NCBI GenBank assembly: GCA_005784505.1
Contig: VCAZ01000035.1
Span: forward strand, 2,217,001 to 2,281,000
DNA: 64,000 nt
Source: Bagarius yarrelli
Lineage: Eukaryota > Chordata > Actinopteri > Siluriformes > Sisoridae
Direction of reading: 5' to 3'
In this document: piece after piece, positions 20,481-32,400 of the stretch
Layout of the letters: every line of letters starts with the position of its first letter
Numbering within the stretch: position 1 is the stretch's first letter
Notes under the pieces: generated by a model
What the model was told of the DNA's origin: nothing
The model's database searches: none
What the model saw: only the letters and a program-made list of their open reading frames with translations
Position numbers and translations under genes: made by a program

Positions 20481-22563
20481 GTTGCTTACCATGAGAAAAG
20501 CTGCTTATAAATGCTGGTCTGAGATCAGTCTTTTCTACAGTAATTTCCATTAATGAGCGTTGCTGTCTCCTAATCAGCAGCTGTGTAAAACTTGTTTTCA
20601 TGGCATGCGCACACACAAGAGAAAATGCAATAATAAACTCAGTAAAGAGGGTTTTTTTTTTAATAAAAAAAAAAAAAAAAGCTAAATAAATCATATGTAA
20701 ATTTTGATTATATTAAATGCAAATTTATTGCTTTCAAAATATTTTATGGCACCCATATCCGGAACCGCATATCTTGCATCTTGTCAGTCAGTTCACCCTT
20801 CGCCCAAACCTGGAACACTCATTCCAAATGCATCCCTTTCCTTAAAAAGGGCTCTTCTATTCGATAATATACTTTATGAAATGTAAGTGTTGCTCTTATT
20901 ATTAATATGTGGTTTAGATGGGAGATTACAGATTTCAACATGCAAAGCTTAAGCATGATGCAAGAATAGCTTTGCTGTTAAATTTGCGAACTGTAAATAC
21001 CATGCCATCATGGAGCTTAAGGGCTTTGTGAAGAGGTGGACTGTCGGGCCGGAACAGGGTTGGGCTTTTTATTTCCAAAGAAAGAAGAACTATTATGCTA
21101 TATAAAGCATGAGAACATATTCATACAAATCGAAAAACATTTAGCGGATTTTTAAAAGTCACTGTGATTGGTTAGATTGATTTTTTTTTTTTTTACGAGA
21201 CAGGTGTATCACCTTTTTTGCCGACCGGTTTCTGTAGGGACATCGACTTTTACATTTTTGATGCATTAAATAAATAAACTGTGATTGGTTGCCTTACATG
21301 TCAGTCAGACATCTTTTGACCTATAAAAACTGCTATGGAATCCAGACCTTCTGCCGTCGAAAGGCTTGGATATGTGAAACTCGGTGTCTGCAAACATTCA
21401 GAACATATAAACATTACGAACCCCTACTATAACGAGACCTATTACGCAGCGGCTGAGAAACTGTCAAAAATGAGAATTTGAATACATTCTGCAAATAGTT
21501 TGTTATAAATTGTAAATTAAAAAAAAATAGATTTTTTTTCCTGTGTTTCGTCAAAAAATACTGCCCTAAACCACACCCACTAGTGGATAAATTAAGTGCT
21601 TTCAATATTTACAGAATAAACATAAACCCCTATCTTTAAATCCTTGACACAAATTTATCCCGTACATAAGTTCAAGTTGTGTAACTTTATCTTGTAGAAC
21701 AGTTTTTTAACTCAGTGGTTAAAGTGTTAGACGACTGGGCACGTATTCACAAAAGACCTTAAAGCCAAAAGTAGCTCAAATTTAGAAGAAAATGATGGGC
21801 AGGTCGGTTCTAAATGTATAACTCCTACAGACTATTTTACAAAGCATTCTAGCACTAAAATTAACTCCTACATCTGTGAAATGTTAGAAGTAAGAAAATT
21901 CTTTGCTAAAAAAATAAAATGGCCCCAAGACGTTCAACCCTTAACATCTCAGCCATATAAAAATTAGGTAGATCCAAGTATGTCTGTTAAATTCAACAAG
22001 ACCTTCATTAAGAGCAATAAAATAATGAAACTGTGCAAAAGAACTATGTTTAAAAATGTACACTTTATTAAGGGTGTTTAATACAAAAATACAGAAACCT
22101 GAAAGTCAATTAACATGTTGACTGGCAGTCTCCCTCTGCGAAATGATCTACTTCTTGTCTAATACACACTCGATGGTCAGGTGAAATCAGAAGGAGACGC
22201 AAGATGGAAGCTTAGGATGCAATCTCATGACATTCGAACCATTAATAATCAGTAACACAGCTTGTTGAATATGTGGAGCTACAAGTCGATGATTTATACC
22301 AGTTAAAAAAGGCATCGAGACCAAATTTACACATCAACTGAACTATTGCGGTTCCTGATTGTATCTGAAACGAGTTGTTGTTACTCAACTTAAAGAATTT
22401 CCTTGGGGTAATCCTGTAGACTATTTTCTCCAACTGATTACCAAAATCAGTATCTGTATTTGTTTTTTTAAGCTGTTTATATGGTTACATCTTTTCTTGA
22501 GCTGCAAACTGTTGATGGATGGGAACCTCTGCTAAAATGCATGCAAGTCCCAATGCAAGTCCT
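20481..22563. other. Intergenic, left of serf2
   Basis: No gene seen. It holds the serf2 3' UTR (to about 22050) and otherwise AT-rich unique sequence with homopolymer runs near 20650-20690. Confidence 0.5.
22064..22069 (-). terminator. serf2: Candidate serf2 poly(A) signal
   Basis: AATAAA on the minus strand, 500 bases downstream of the serf2 stop, giving a 3' UTR of plausible length. Confidence 0.4.
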
Positions 22564-22568
22564 GCTGG

Positions 22569-22635
22569 TTATTTCGATTTTGGGTCCCCCTTCTCAGTGG
22601 CTTTCTTTTGTTTTTGCTGCATTATTTCTGCATCC
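22569..22635 (-). CDS. serf2: serf2 coding exon 3
   Basis: 67 bases encoding DAEIMQQKQKKATEKGDPKSK and TAA. Acceptor TCTCAG. Confidence 0.93.
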
Positions 22636-23847
22636 CTGAGAGAAAAACCATTGGTTTTAGAGTTATACTTCATATTCGGTGTGGACGATTTCACCATTAG
22701 TAAAAAAAAAAAAAAAAAAAAAAGCTTTGCGTGAATTTACCTTTGTTTGCGAGCAGCAGCAGAGAGCCCGTCATCCTTCCTGCCCTTGGTCTGGTCATTT
22801 TGCTTTTTGGCGTTCTTCTGTCGGGCAAGTTCCCGTTGGTTTCCTCCTGCAAAAAAAAAAAAAAATTACATCCGCCTTTGATTAATTACCGATTTTACAT
22901 CAATCTACAAAAACATAACTTAGGTTAAACTAGTGCTGAAAAATACACCTTGATCTCACCAGCTACCAGCTGGTCAAACCCATAGACCATCTTTACCAGC
23001 TGGTAAAGTGCTGGTAGACTTTTTAAAGAAAACAACAGGACTACGGCGACGGAAAAATAAATAAATAAAAAGAATGCACAAATATTTAATCTATTTAATC
23101 AAGCAATAATGAAGCTGGAAGTAACTTACCAGCTATTAATGATGGTCTACCAGTTTGACCAGCTCGGATTGTGTATTGGAAGCTGATAGCTGGTCAGACC
23201 AAACTGGATTTTTCATCAGGGATACCGTTATGTAAACATAAATAAATACATTCATTTGTAGGGGTTAATAATAATGAATATGATCAGAATGATGAGGTTG
23301 CGGATTAAATCGCAGCATTAAATGTGCTTTATAACATCGAGACGGTTGTTATGAAATGCCAACGTGGCAACATGAATTCCGGAAAAAAAGGCATGTACTG
23401 ACTGCTAAAATACACATAAACAACCGGTCAGGATGACCCCGAAAAACATAACGATATTTATATAATAATAAGTTATTTACCAGCAGAACAACAATATAAC
23501 CAACAAATTATTGTTGCACGTTATTATCGGTAGTGATTTATTGAAGTTACAGCAAAACGTTAGATTATATAAACTTTTTGATACATTTTATCGAGATAAA
23601 ATCGTTATTTAACGTTTTATTGCGATAAATAGCATTTTTTCCTTTTTATTATTTTGTGTATTTTCACTGTTTATACTACTACAACAAGGGTCACGTCATC
23701 TTGCTAGTTAGCTCAAGCTAACTCCAGCTAGCGTAAGCTAACGTAAACGCATAGCATTCCCGTATGTATAAACGTCTAACTAATTGTAAATACTGATAAT
23801 ATGCTAAATCTAATAAAACATTAATTAATAAAATACCTACTGGTCAT
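22569..23847 (-). CDS. serf2: Small EDRK-rich factor 2 (3 coding exons, complete)
   Basis: A 59-residue, highly charged, disordered protein of the SERF/4F5 family, reported in the literature to modulate aggregation of amyloid-prone proteins. It is too short to show as a long open frame and was rebuilt from splice sites: exons 23841-23847, 22741-22846 and 22569-22635, phases 1/2. The protein starts MTRGNQRELARQKNAKK, has DDGLSAAARKQRD in the middle, and ends EKGDPKSK. The length equals human SERF2 from memory, and the 4F5 motif is intact. The first coding exon contributes only ATGACCA, a split typical of this gene family. A TATA-less promoter lies just upstream (23900-24020). Intron 1 carries a palindromic repeat element. 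Confidence 0.93.
22741..22846 (-). CDS. serf2: serf2 coding exon 2
   Basis: 106 bases encoding GNQRELARQK to AAARKQ plus two bases of Arg. Acceptor is a T-tract ending GCAG; donor GTAAAT. Confidence 0.94.
22931..23222. repeat. serf2: ACCAGCTGGT-rich inverted element in serf2 intron 1
   Basis: CCAGCTACCAGCTGGTCAAA on the left and GATAGCTGGTCAGACCAAAC on the right form imperfect inverted arms; the ends resemble CTGAAAAAT / ATTTTTCATCAGG. Probably a small DNA transposon. Confidence 0.6.
23841..23847 (-). CDS. serf2: serf2 coding exon 1 (7 bases)
   Basis: ATGACCA followed by donor GTAGGT; it encodes Met-Thr and the first base of Arg. The 5' UTR continues upstream in the same exon. Confidence 0.88.
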
Positions 23848-23899
23848 GACTTTAGTTGATTTATTGTTCAGGTAAAGCGAAGCCTAACCGATGTTTTTT

Positions 23900-24020
23900 C
23901 CTCTGTAGCAAAGGAGAGCTAATTGCTTTCCGGGTTGAACCGACACCTAAATGTTCCGAGTTTTAGCCAATCAGCTTGCTTAGACTGCGCAGGCGCACCA
24001 AAAGTTGACGTTACAACATG
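23900..24020 (-). promoter_or_regulatory. serf2: serf2 promoter, NRF1/CCAAT/ETS type
   Basis: A TATA-less housekeeping promoter just upstream of the serf2 start. It has a palindromic NRF1-like site TGCGCAGGCGCA (23986-23997), CCAAT (23967-23971), an ETS-like TTTCCGGG (23927-23934) and a CRE-like TGACGTTA (24006-24013). The motifs are seen directly; their use is inferred. Confidence 0.6.
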
Positions 24021-24734
24021 GCTCCTCTTTCTGTTTTCTTTTTTTTTAATAAACAGACACAAAAGTTTGTTTCTTAATTTTAAGTCTATTTGTTTGACGT
24101 TAATCTTCTGAGTTTGTCCACCAGTTATTCCAGACTTAATTTAGGCCAATTAACGTAAAATTATTGCTTAGAAATGATGAATGGCAGAGAATTGCAAATG
24201 CAAAAAAAAAATCCACCTCAAACTGAGAGTAATGACAATAAATACTGTAACTTGTTCATGATGTTAAGAAATTTGGCTGATTTTGTTCGTTTGGGTTGTT
24301 TTTTTATTATTATTTAGTAAATCAGACTACAGAGGTTTGTTTTGGTCCAGGAATAATCACGTGACATGTTGAGCTGTTGGCTGTTCCAGCCATGTAGTGA
24401 CTTTCATAATTCGATTTTTAAAAATATACTTTAAACAGGGCATGAAATAGATTATCTAATGGTCTATTTATAATTTTAACTGTTTTGTTGCTTGTACCCT
24501 TTAAAATCTTTTTAAAGTATTTTGGAAAGAAATGTGTCGTGCGACGGTTTTTAAGACGATGAACGCGGGCGACATCTCGTGGTGAAAATCCAAAGCGCAG
24601 ACCTGGATGTTTTTTGTAACTGCTACCACTAAATTATGCTGAATAACAACAATATCCATATTTAATACTTATTAAAAAAATGACATTGATTTATAAGAAT
24701 TTTTTTAAAAACACAACTGTATTAGTTTGCGTAG
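24021..24734. other. Intergenic, right of serf2 promoter
   Basis: AT-rich sequence with no recognised gene or repeat family. If the serf2 promoter is bidirectional, a plus-strand transcript would start here; no exon was recognised. Confidence 0.4.
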
Positions 24735-25140
24735 CAAAAAATGTGTATGTATGTCCGATATGTATGTAAATGTATGTATGTATATGTATGTATGTAAAGT
24801 AATGTGTATGTATGTAAAGTAGTGTGTATGTATGTATGTATGTATGCATGCATAGCAAGTAATGTATGTGTATGCATGTATGTGTATGTATGCTTGTATG
24901 TATGTATGTAAAGTAATGTGTATGTGTATGTATGTACGTATGTATGCGTAGCAAGTAATGTGCATGCATGTATGTGTATGCATGTATGGGTATGTATGTT
25001 TGTTTGTTTGTATGTATGTAAAGTAATGTGCATGCATGTATGTGTATGCATCTATGGGTATGTATGTTTGTTTGTTTGTATGTATGTAAAGTAATGTGTG
25101 TGTATGTATGTATGCATGCATGTATGTATGTATGTTGCAT
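24735..25140. repeat. TATG/TATGTG microsatellite
   Basis: About 400 bases of TATG-type repeats with a higher-order unit containing GTAAAGTAATGTG (about 5 occurrences). The long His/Thr/Tyr-rich open frames on the minus strand are by-products. Confidence 0.95.
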
Positions 25141-25849
25141 GTACCAATTACTCCTAATTACTTCAGCTGCAAAGTAAACAAAGTATTAACTGAACTGTTA
25201 AAAGGATTAAATGGTGCTGGTTGATTTCGATAGTAAGATAATTAATTTTATTATTTATATTATTTAATTTATACTGCCTTCTTTTGAACTCTAAAATATT
25301 TTTTTTTATTTTTGGACAAAGAAACCCATTCAAACATTCGATAACTGTTGCATCTAAATGCAACTCATCACATTTTCAACAGTTCAACCCAAAATGTCCT
25401 TTTCATTAGGTTAAGAAACAAGTATAGGTCTACCTGATCAAGTGACAACTAAACTACAGTACAAACGCAAAAGTAAGGAACATCTCTTAAAAAATGATCA
25501 TACAAAATATAGAAATTCCTTTATACACACAAAAAATATAAGATCAGTTTCCGTTTACTAATATAATCAGAATATTTCTTAGATAAGAAGTCTCCTAAAT
25601 CAGTTTTAATATTGATTAATGTTATCATATTATACACATCATCATTTGCTAACAGTGTCACATCTGGAAAAATTGCGTAAGCTATATATTATTTAGGAAT
25701 AAAGTAAATATATAATATAATCAACACATTTAAAAAATATGTTTGGCTCTTTTGTTATACATTAAACTCTACTTTTGTTTGATAAAAGGGCCGGAATGTT
25801 GCTTTGCATTTTTTCAAGACAAAAGCTTGTAAATTTTGTATAATATTAT

Positions 25850-26560
25850 AAAACAATGATGCTTGCCTACAAAGCCAAAAACGGAGCAGCACCCTCCCAA
25901 CGCCTCGCATAGAACCACGCTCCCTCAGATGCTCCACTTGTTCCACCATGTAAATGTAAATGCCTTTATTTTGTCACATATACTTTTTACAGCACAGTGA
26001 AATTCTTCCTTCGCATATCCCATCTTAGTAAGTTGGGGGTCAGAGCGCAGGGTCAGCTATGATACAGCGCCCCTGGAGCAGGAAGGGTTTTGCTCAAGGT
26101 GGTTGGCTTGCCATTGGTGGGACTTGTACTCAGGTGTTTCTGGTCTTTAGATCAACAGCTGGCGGTGGTGGGTCTTCCTGGTCTCCAGATCAGCAACTCA
26201 GCGCCTTAACCATTTGAGCCACCATCCCCTAGGACACAAGGTAGGTCTGCCTCAAGACTTTTCTCTGTTCTGGCATCAAGATGGTGGAATGAACTTCCCA
26301 TCAATGTCAGAACAGCAGAGTCACTGGTTGTCTTTAAGAGACGATTGAAAACCCACCTCTTTATTGCCTAGCTCCTAACAGTTAAAAAAAAATCCCATGC
26401 TCCTCTTTTAACAGTTTTTATGTTGTTGTTACACCGATTTGTGAACATTTGTACCAGTATTGAGCTGTTCAATGATGTGACTCAAAGCACTTTTGTACGT
26501 CGCTCTGGACAAGAGCGTCTACTAAATGCTGTAAATATAAATGTAATATTTGCCTTAAAG
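25850..26560 (+). mobile_element. L2-like LINE 3' fragment interrupted by a SINE
   Basis: 25850-25945 reads like LAYKAKNGAAPSQRLA then a stop. After the SINE, 26260-26370 reads LFSVLASRWWNELP and VFKRRLKTHLFIA, the usual C-terminus of fish L2/CR1-type ORF2. The element ends at 26490-26555 with CGCTCTGGACAAGAGCGTCT and an AAATGCTGTAAAT tail. Confidence 0.75.
25950..26232 (-). mobile_element. SINE group D
   Basis: Contains AGTTGGGGGTCAGAGCGCAG and a tRNA-like head (GGCTCAAATGGTTAAGGCGC on the minus strand). It shares its central block with 59831-60056. Inserted in the L2-like fragment. Confidence 0.7.
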
Positions 26561-26619
26561 AGACTGTGGTTCATTATTATTTATTGATTGTTTATACCAA
26601 TAGAAATGTACACTTAGTA

Positions 26620-26829
26620 CAGGAAAACCTGGATGTACACCTGTACCTTTATGTAATAATCCAATCAGCCATTTATGTGGCAGCACTGAAAGCATAAAAT
26701 CATGCGACCAAGAATTGTAGCCTCACATTCCTGATCAACTGAAGAACTTGCTGTGGTCTTATCGTGATCTTCCTATTGCTGTTGTAGTCCATCCTCCTTA
26801 ATGTCCGGCGTATTGTGTGTTCTGACATG

Positions 26830-26863
<34 letters not shown>

Positions 26864-27180
26864 TGCTCACCACAGTTGCAAACGACATCTATATGAAACA
26901 CCATAGCATTTACTTTCATCTTAAGTATTTTTTTTTTTTTGGCACTGCTTTGTGAGATTTTTGTGTCCACAAAGATTAATCAGCATTCTGTCTCCATTCA
27001 GACATTTTGACGTGAGCTTTTAACCAAAGCTCTGGATCTGCATGACGTTATGCCTTGCGCTGATTTCAGATAACCTGCCCAAATGAGCAGATTTAGAGGT
27101 GATCCTGTTGAGGTGGCTGGTGAGTTTATAAATGCATAACAAGGGGGCTGAAATGTTTCAATGCCTGTGATAATTGCTTG
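26620..27180 (-). pseudogene. Tc1/mariner transposon remnant
   Basis: The minus strand reads EHTIRRTLRRMDYNSNRK near 26770-26825, matching the helix-turn-helix region of a common fish Tc1 family. The left end ACCTGTACCTTTATG and right end GTTGAGGTGGCTGGTGAGTT resemble that family's termini. The middle is replaced by a long A/T homopolymer (26830-26862) and deletions. Confidence 0.65.
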
Positions 27181-27184
27181 GTTT

Positions 27185-28860
27185 TAATACCCATGATGTT
27201 TAAAAGAAGGGCATGTGGGGCAAAAAAATGTGCTACATATTTCATATAAAAAAATTGTCAATCCTGGAAAAAAAGTCCTGCTTAAATTCAGCACCATCCT
27301 TAGACAAATTAGGAAAACACACGGTGTGACGCTTTACTTCATTCACCGATACAGTTCAGTTCAGTCTGTAATTCTGTAAATACATAGATATTTCAATAAA
27401 CCAATAAATATTGCTCCAATCGGCTCAGCAACCTTCTACACGTGGAAGTATTATTTCTGTGACGAGGACGACTTGCAATCACTTTACAAAAAGCTAGAAA
27501 ACTTTTAAATAGAACGTTAAACGGTGCATAATTAAGGCAAGAGGGAAATCGTATGTCAGGTTATTTTTTTGTATACATCTTCCCTTCAACAAAAAAAAAG
27601 ATATAGCCTCTACGTCAAACATAGTAAGCGTTCTCGTTACCCCTCTACGAAGAATATTGATATTAACGGCACGTCACTGAAGAACGAACTGATCACATAG
27701 GACAACATATGATGCGCTTTTCAATCCATGGACCAATTCACTTCATGTCAAAACATCCCTGTGCAGCTTATTATTCTATATGTTATCCAGAATAAATAAA
27801 AAATAAAAATAAATGATACAGTATATAATTATATAAAATTATATATAATTATATAGTTATAATAAAAATAAAGAAAAGGATCTGTCTGCAGTGTTCGGTC
27901 ACTTGTACAGTAAATGTGTAAGGAAAATGGGGGAAAAGTAAATAATAATAATAATAATAATAATATAGGTATTCTTAATAAGTAAAGGTTCATAAACAAA
28001 GAATTATAAAAAAAAAAAAGAAGATAAGACATGATTTGAAAAGAAGAATGACAGCATTTCATCAGTCCACGTGATTTCTAGCTACGGTGAAAACTACACA
28101 GTAAATGATGACAAAATGAATGTACAGAACTAAAACATGTCTAGATGCGCTGTTGATTCACAACGAGGTGGTGTCATACAGCTTATCATGAAGATTATTG
28201 TCCTATAACATCATGTCCCGAAGCATCGTATTCCTCTTACAGTTTACCACAGTGATTCACCAACAAGGGTCCTTATTTAATTCACTAAAGAATGACATTT
28301 ACATCTGCTAGACAAGTTAGGTCCTGTATAGCAGCTATAAAAAACATTCCATTAGACAGCTTCACAAGGCTCAAATAAACCTCTAAACAGAAAGCTTCAT
28401 CGTTTTAGCGATCATTAATTATTGTTTAATAGTATTGTGTTGTTTATTATTAGCCTTAGATGATGCTGATCGTCTGCTATACGAGTCCCTGTGAATAAAC
28501 TGTTCCTAAAGAAATATTAACATATAAGAATAAGTGCATTAATAGAAACCTATCGTTTTTGACGTATAGCCTGCACTGTTGTTCGAGCTGCTTTTATAAA
28601 AAAAAAAAAAAATTTACTCTATACCTTCTGACCAATCAGAATTAGGAAGTCAACAGCACTGTGGTCTAATTGCTAACAATTTTTACTTAGACCAAGTTAA
28701 CACTAATAATGAAACGGTTTACAATAACGTAGAACAAAACATGTACACAGTCTTCGTGGCATGGCACTGGGGATGTCTGTGGCTTTGGCCTGGGTTCGAC
28801 TGCAAAGTTCTACCTATGTGAAGCCTGTCACGCATTCCCAGTCTCTTATTTATTCACCAG
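27185..28860 (-). other. frmd5: Probable frmd5 3' UTR and downstream sequence
   Basis: 1.6 kb after the frmd5 stop, almost free of interspersed repeats, unlike its surroundings, which fits a long 3' UTR. Minus-strand AATAAA candidates occur at 28849-28854 (too close to the stop) and 28443-28448. Confidence 0.4.
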
Positions 28861-29432
28861 CTAGCCTCCCATCCAGCGTAGCTTGTAGGCTAGCCATTGC
28901 CTTAGCGGGCAAAAGTATTCATTGTGGAACTGTTGAAACTCCGCTGTCTGTCGTATGTCCCTCAGAAAGGCCACGTCGAGTTCAGATTCTGTCAAAGCGA
29001 TGAGAAGCAGAAGGAGAGCCAGCAGTAATGTGAGGGTGACCAAGAAGAGCCGTGCCAAACTTCCAATCACTTTACTTACTTGCTTTACCTCCATGCTACT
29101 GGTGGGTGTCTGGATCTTTCCCAGGTGACAGACTTCCCCTGTAAACTTTGCAACAACCAACCTCCCACTTTTTGGAACGCCAGCTTCGTTTTTTTTCTCC
29201 TCTTGGACACTGGGAGGGCTGTTCATGTGTGGAGACAAGGCCTGATCCAGTGAGCAGTTGCTGGAGACAGGAGTGGGCAGGACACTGTCAGTGGGCCTGT
29301 ATATTTCTTCCGAAAATTCTGATGCCCCATTTCTACTGTCAGCCAAACTGCTATGGGACTTAAGGAAAGAGTCGCCACGAGAGATGGATCGCACTGGAGT
29401 GGAGTGGCCACTGTCACGTAAAGACTCCAAAC
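28861..29432 (-). CDS. frmd5: frmd5 coding exon 14 (transmembrane and tail)
   Basis: 572 bases encoding 189 residues and TAG. It begins LESLRDSGHSTPVRS after a split Gly, then a Ser/Pro-rich linker, a Leu-rich transmembrane helix and the conserved juxtamembrane tail. Acceptor TTTCCAG. Confidence 0.94.
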
Positions 29433-32400
29433 CTGGAAATAAATAAATATTAAACATCTGCTTTTATGATATTTGGCATATTAAGCACATTACCAAAAAA
29501 ATGCTACATTGGATGAATTGCAGCTGTATGTTACACCCTGTGACTCAACACATTCATTAATAAGTAAAACATACTGTAGATTATATGGCCAAAAGTTTGT
29601 TATCAATGTCAGGACACTTAGATAAGTGTGTCCTTACAGTTGTCCAGAATGTCTCTACTGTATATACTGAAGTATTAAAATTACTACATGGCCGAACACT
29701 GCACACTGTTCCAGCATGACAATGCCCCTGTGCATAAAGCCCCTGAGCCTCCTAAAAAAAGTGTATTATAGTTAAACATTTTGGCAATTTTTCAAAAGAC
29801 ACAGGTATAAAGATGGGCTGGTAAGGTGTCCACAAACTTTTGGCCATATAGTTTAACCTACATTTTAGATATAATATCGAGCAGCCTTGTTTTTTTTTTT
29901 ATGTTCGTTAACAAGAATACATTTTACAGTTTCACAGTTTTATGTTGCCACAGACTAACCCACAGCTTGTAGTAAGTGAGGTTAAAAATCTTCAGAAGCC
30001 CCCGAACTTCATGAAGACATGGTGTGTTATAGTTAAAATGAAAGAACTTTTCAATCGTTTTCAAGCGTTTCAATCTTACTCATGTGAGCAGGGGTTAAAT
30101 CGGGCCGTCCCGGGCTGACCCTGCTATATATTTTATTTACATTTTTCTCATTCTTCATCAATATTTAAGGCATGTCCTAAAATATTAGGCAATGCCTAAG
30201 GTGCGCATGGTTAAGGTGCTAATGGTTAAGGTTGGACTACCAACCTAAAGATTGTAGGTTCGAATCCCAGCTCCACCAAGGCACCACCGCTGGGCCCCTG
30301 AGCAAGGCTCTTAACCCTCAATTGCTCAGTTGTATAAATGAGATAAATGTACGTCACTCTGGATAAGGACGTCTGCCAAATACTGTAAATGTATTATATA
30401 ATAAATGAGGTTCACCCCAAGAGTTTAGCTACACCAGTATGTCAGAGATTTAACAAATATTTTATAGCGACATTTTTTTGTCCTTTGGAGTACATAGTGT
30501 ACATAATGTCTTGTTTAATTACATTTTTTGCACACGTATTATACCGGAAAACAGTATTGGGTGTTTTTTTAATTATTTAATTTATAATGTGCCAAACTGA
30601 ACAAAGGTGAAAAAAACACCACGAGAGAGAAAGAGAGAGTGTGACGAATTTGCGTAATCCTTCATTTCCCTTATTTCAGCAAAATAATTTGAAGTGTCCA
30701 GGGCAGGAATTAGATCATTACAGATGTGATAGTCAGGTCCCAATACTTTTTGTCCGTATAGAGTATAGAGTATAGAGTACAGGCCCAGTGTTTGAGTCTG
30801 GTGAACGAGAGCGTATAGAGTATATAGAGTATAGAGTATAGAGTACAGGCCCAGTGTTTGAGTCTGGTGAACGAGAGCTATAGAGTATGAGTACAGGCCC
30901 AGTTGTTTTGGTGTGAGAGCGCGAGCGTTCAGCTCCAGTTTGATCTATAGTACAACTGGCAGCTAAAGGTCAAACACTAATTTGGCAGTCGTAATTGGTA
31001 AGTGGTTTTTATAATGCACTTTCTAAGCAGTTGCACTTTGCCTCTTTTTTTCATATGGTACACAGTCCAAGTTGAGCTCTTAAATGTTATAATCTTATTA
31101 AATTGCTCTGCACATTTATTAAGCCGGAGTTATTAGATCATTTTAGTCTGTTTAATAAGAATACAGTTTATACAAAGACTATCACATGACAAAAAGTGGT
31201 CTGTTGATAAGCAATTATTATTATTATTATTTAATATATCGACTATAAGGACAAAGGTGTTAGAACAACAGGCAGGTTGAAATGGGTGGAGAAACGTGTC
31301 AGGAGTGTTGTGTGACAGGAGAATATGAGCTAGAATTAAGGGGAAAGTGTACAAGACAGTGGTGAGACCAGCTATGACGTATGGTTTAGAGACAGTGGTG
31401 AGACCAGCTATGATGTATGGTTTAGAGACAGTGGTGAGACAGCTATGATGTATGGTTTAGAGACAGTGCGTGAGACCAGCTATGATGAATGGTTTAGAGA
31501 CAGTGGTGAGTGAGACCAGCTATGGTGTATGGTTTATAGAGACAGTGCTGAGACCAGCTATGATGTATGGTTTAGAGACAGTGATGTATGAGAGACAGTG
31601 GTGAGACCAGCTATGATGTATGGTTTAGAGACAGTGGTGAGAGGTTTTAGACCAGCAAGTGGTGAGAGCAGCTATGATGTATGGTTTAGAGACAGTGGTG
31701 AGACCAGCTATGATGTATGGTTTAGAGACAGTGGTGAGACAGCTATGATGTATGGTTTAGAGACAGTGGTGAGAGCAGCTATGATGTATGGTTTAGAGAC
31801 AGTGGTGAGAGCAGCTATGATGTATAGGGTAAAATTTAGAGAGACAGTGGTGAGACCAGCTATGGTGTATGGTTTAGAGACAGTGCTGAGACCAGCTATG
31901 ATGTATGGTTTTAGAGACAGTGGTGAGACCAGCTATGATGTATGGTTTGAGAGACAGTGTTGTAAGAGTGGTAAGAGCAGCTATGATGTTATGGTTAGAC
32001 AGATTTGAGAGACAGTGGTGAGACCAGCTATGGTGTATGGTTTAGAGACAGTGCTGAGACCAGCTATGATGTATTTTATAGTATGGTTTAGAGACAGTGG
32101 TGAGACCAGCTATGATGTATGGTTTAGAGACAGTGGTGAGACCAGCTATGATGTATGGTTTAGAGACAGTGGTGAGACCAGCTATGATGTATGGTTTAGA
32201 GACAGTGCTGAGACCAGTCTATGATGTATGGTTTAGAGACAGTGGTGAGACCAGGTTTTCTTTGAAAGTGATGAGGTTGGACAAGATTAGGAACGAGTTC
32301 ATCAAGGGGACGGCTCATGTTAGATGTTTTGGGAAGAAAGTCAGAAAAGCCAGATTGAGGTGGTTTGGACATGTACAGTGGAGGGATAGTGAATATATTG

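Noticed and set aside
24691..25140. His/Tyr/Thr-rich protein on the minus strand
   Set aside because: By-product of the TATG microsatellite; three overlapping frames look alike.
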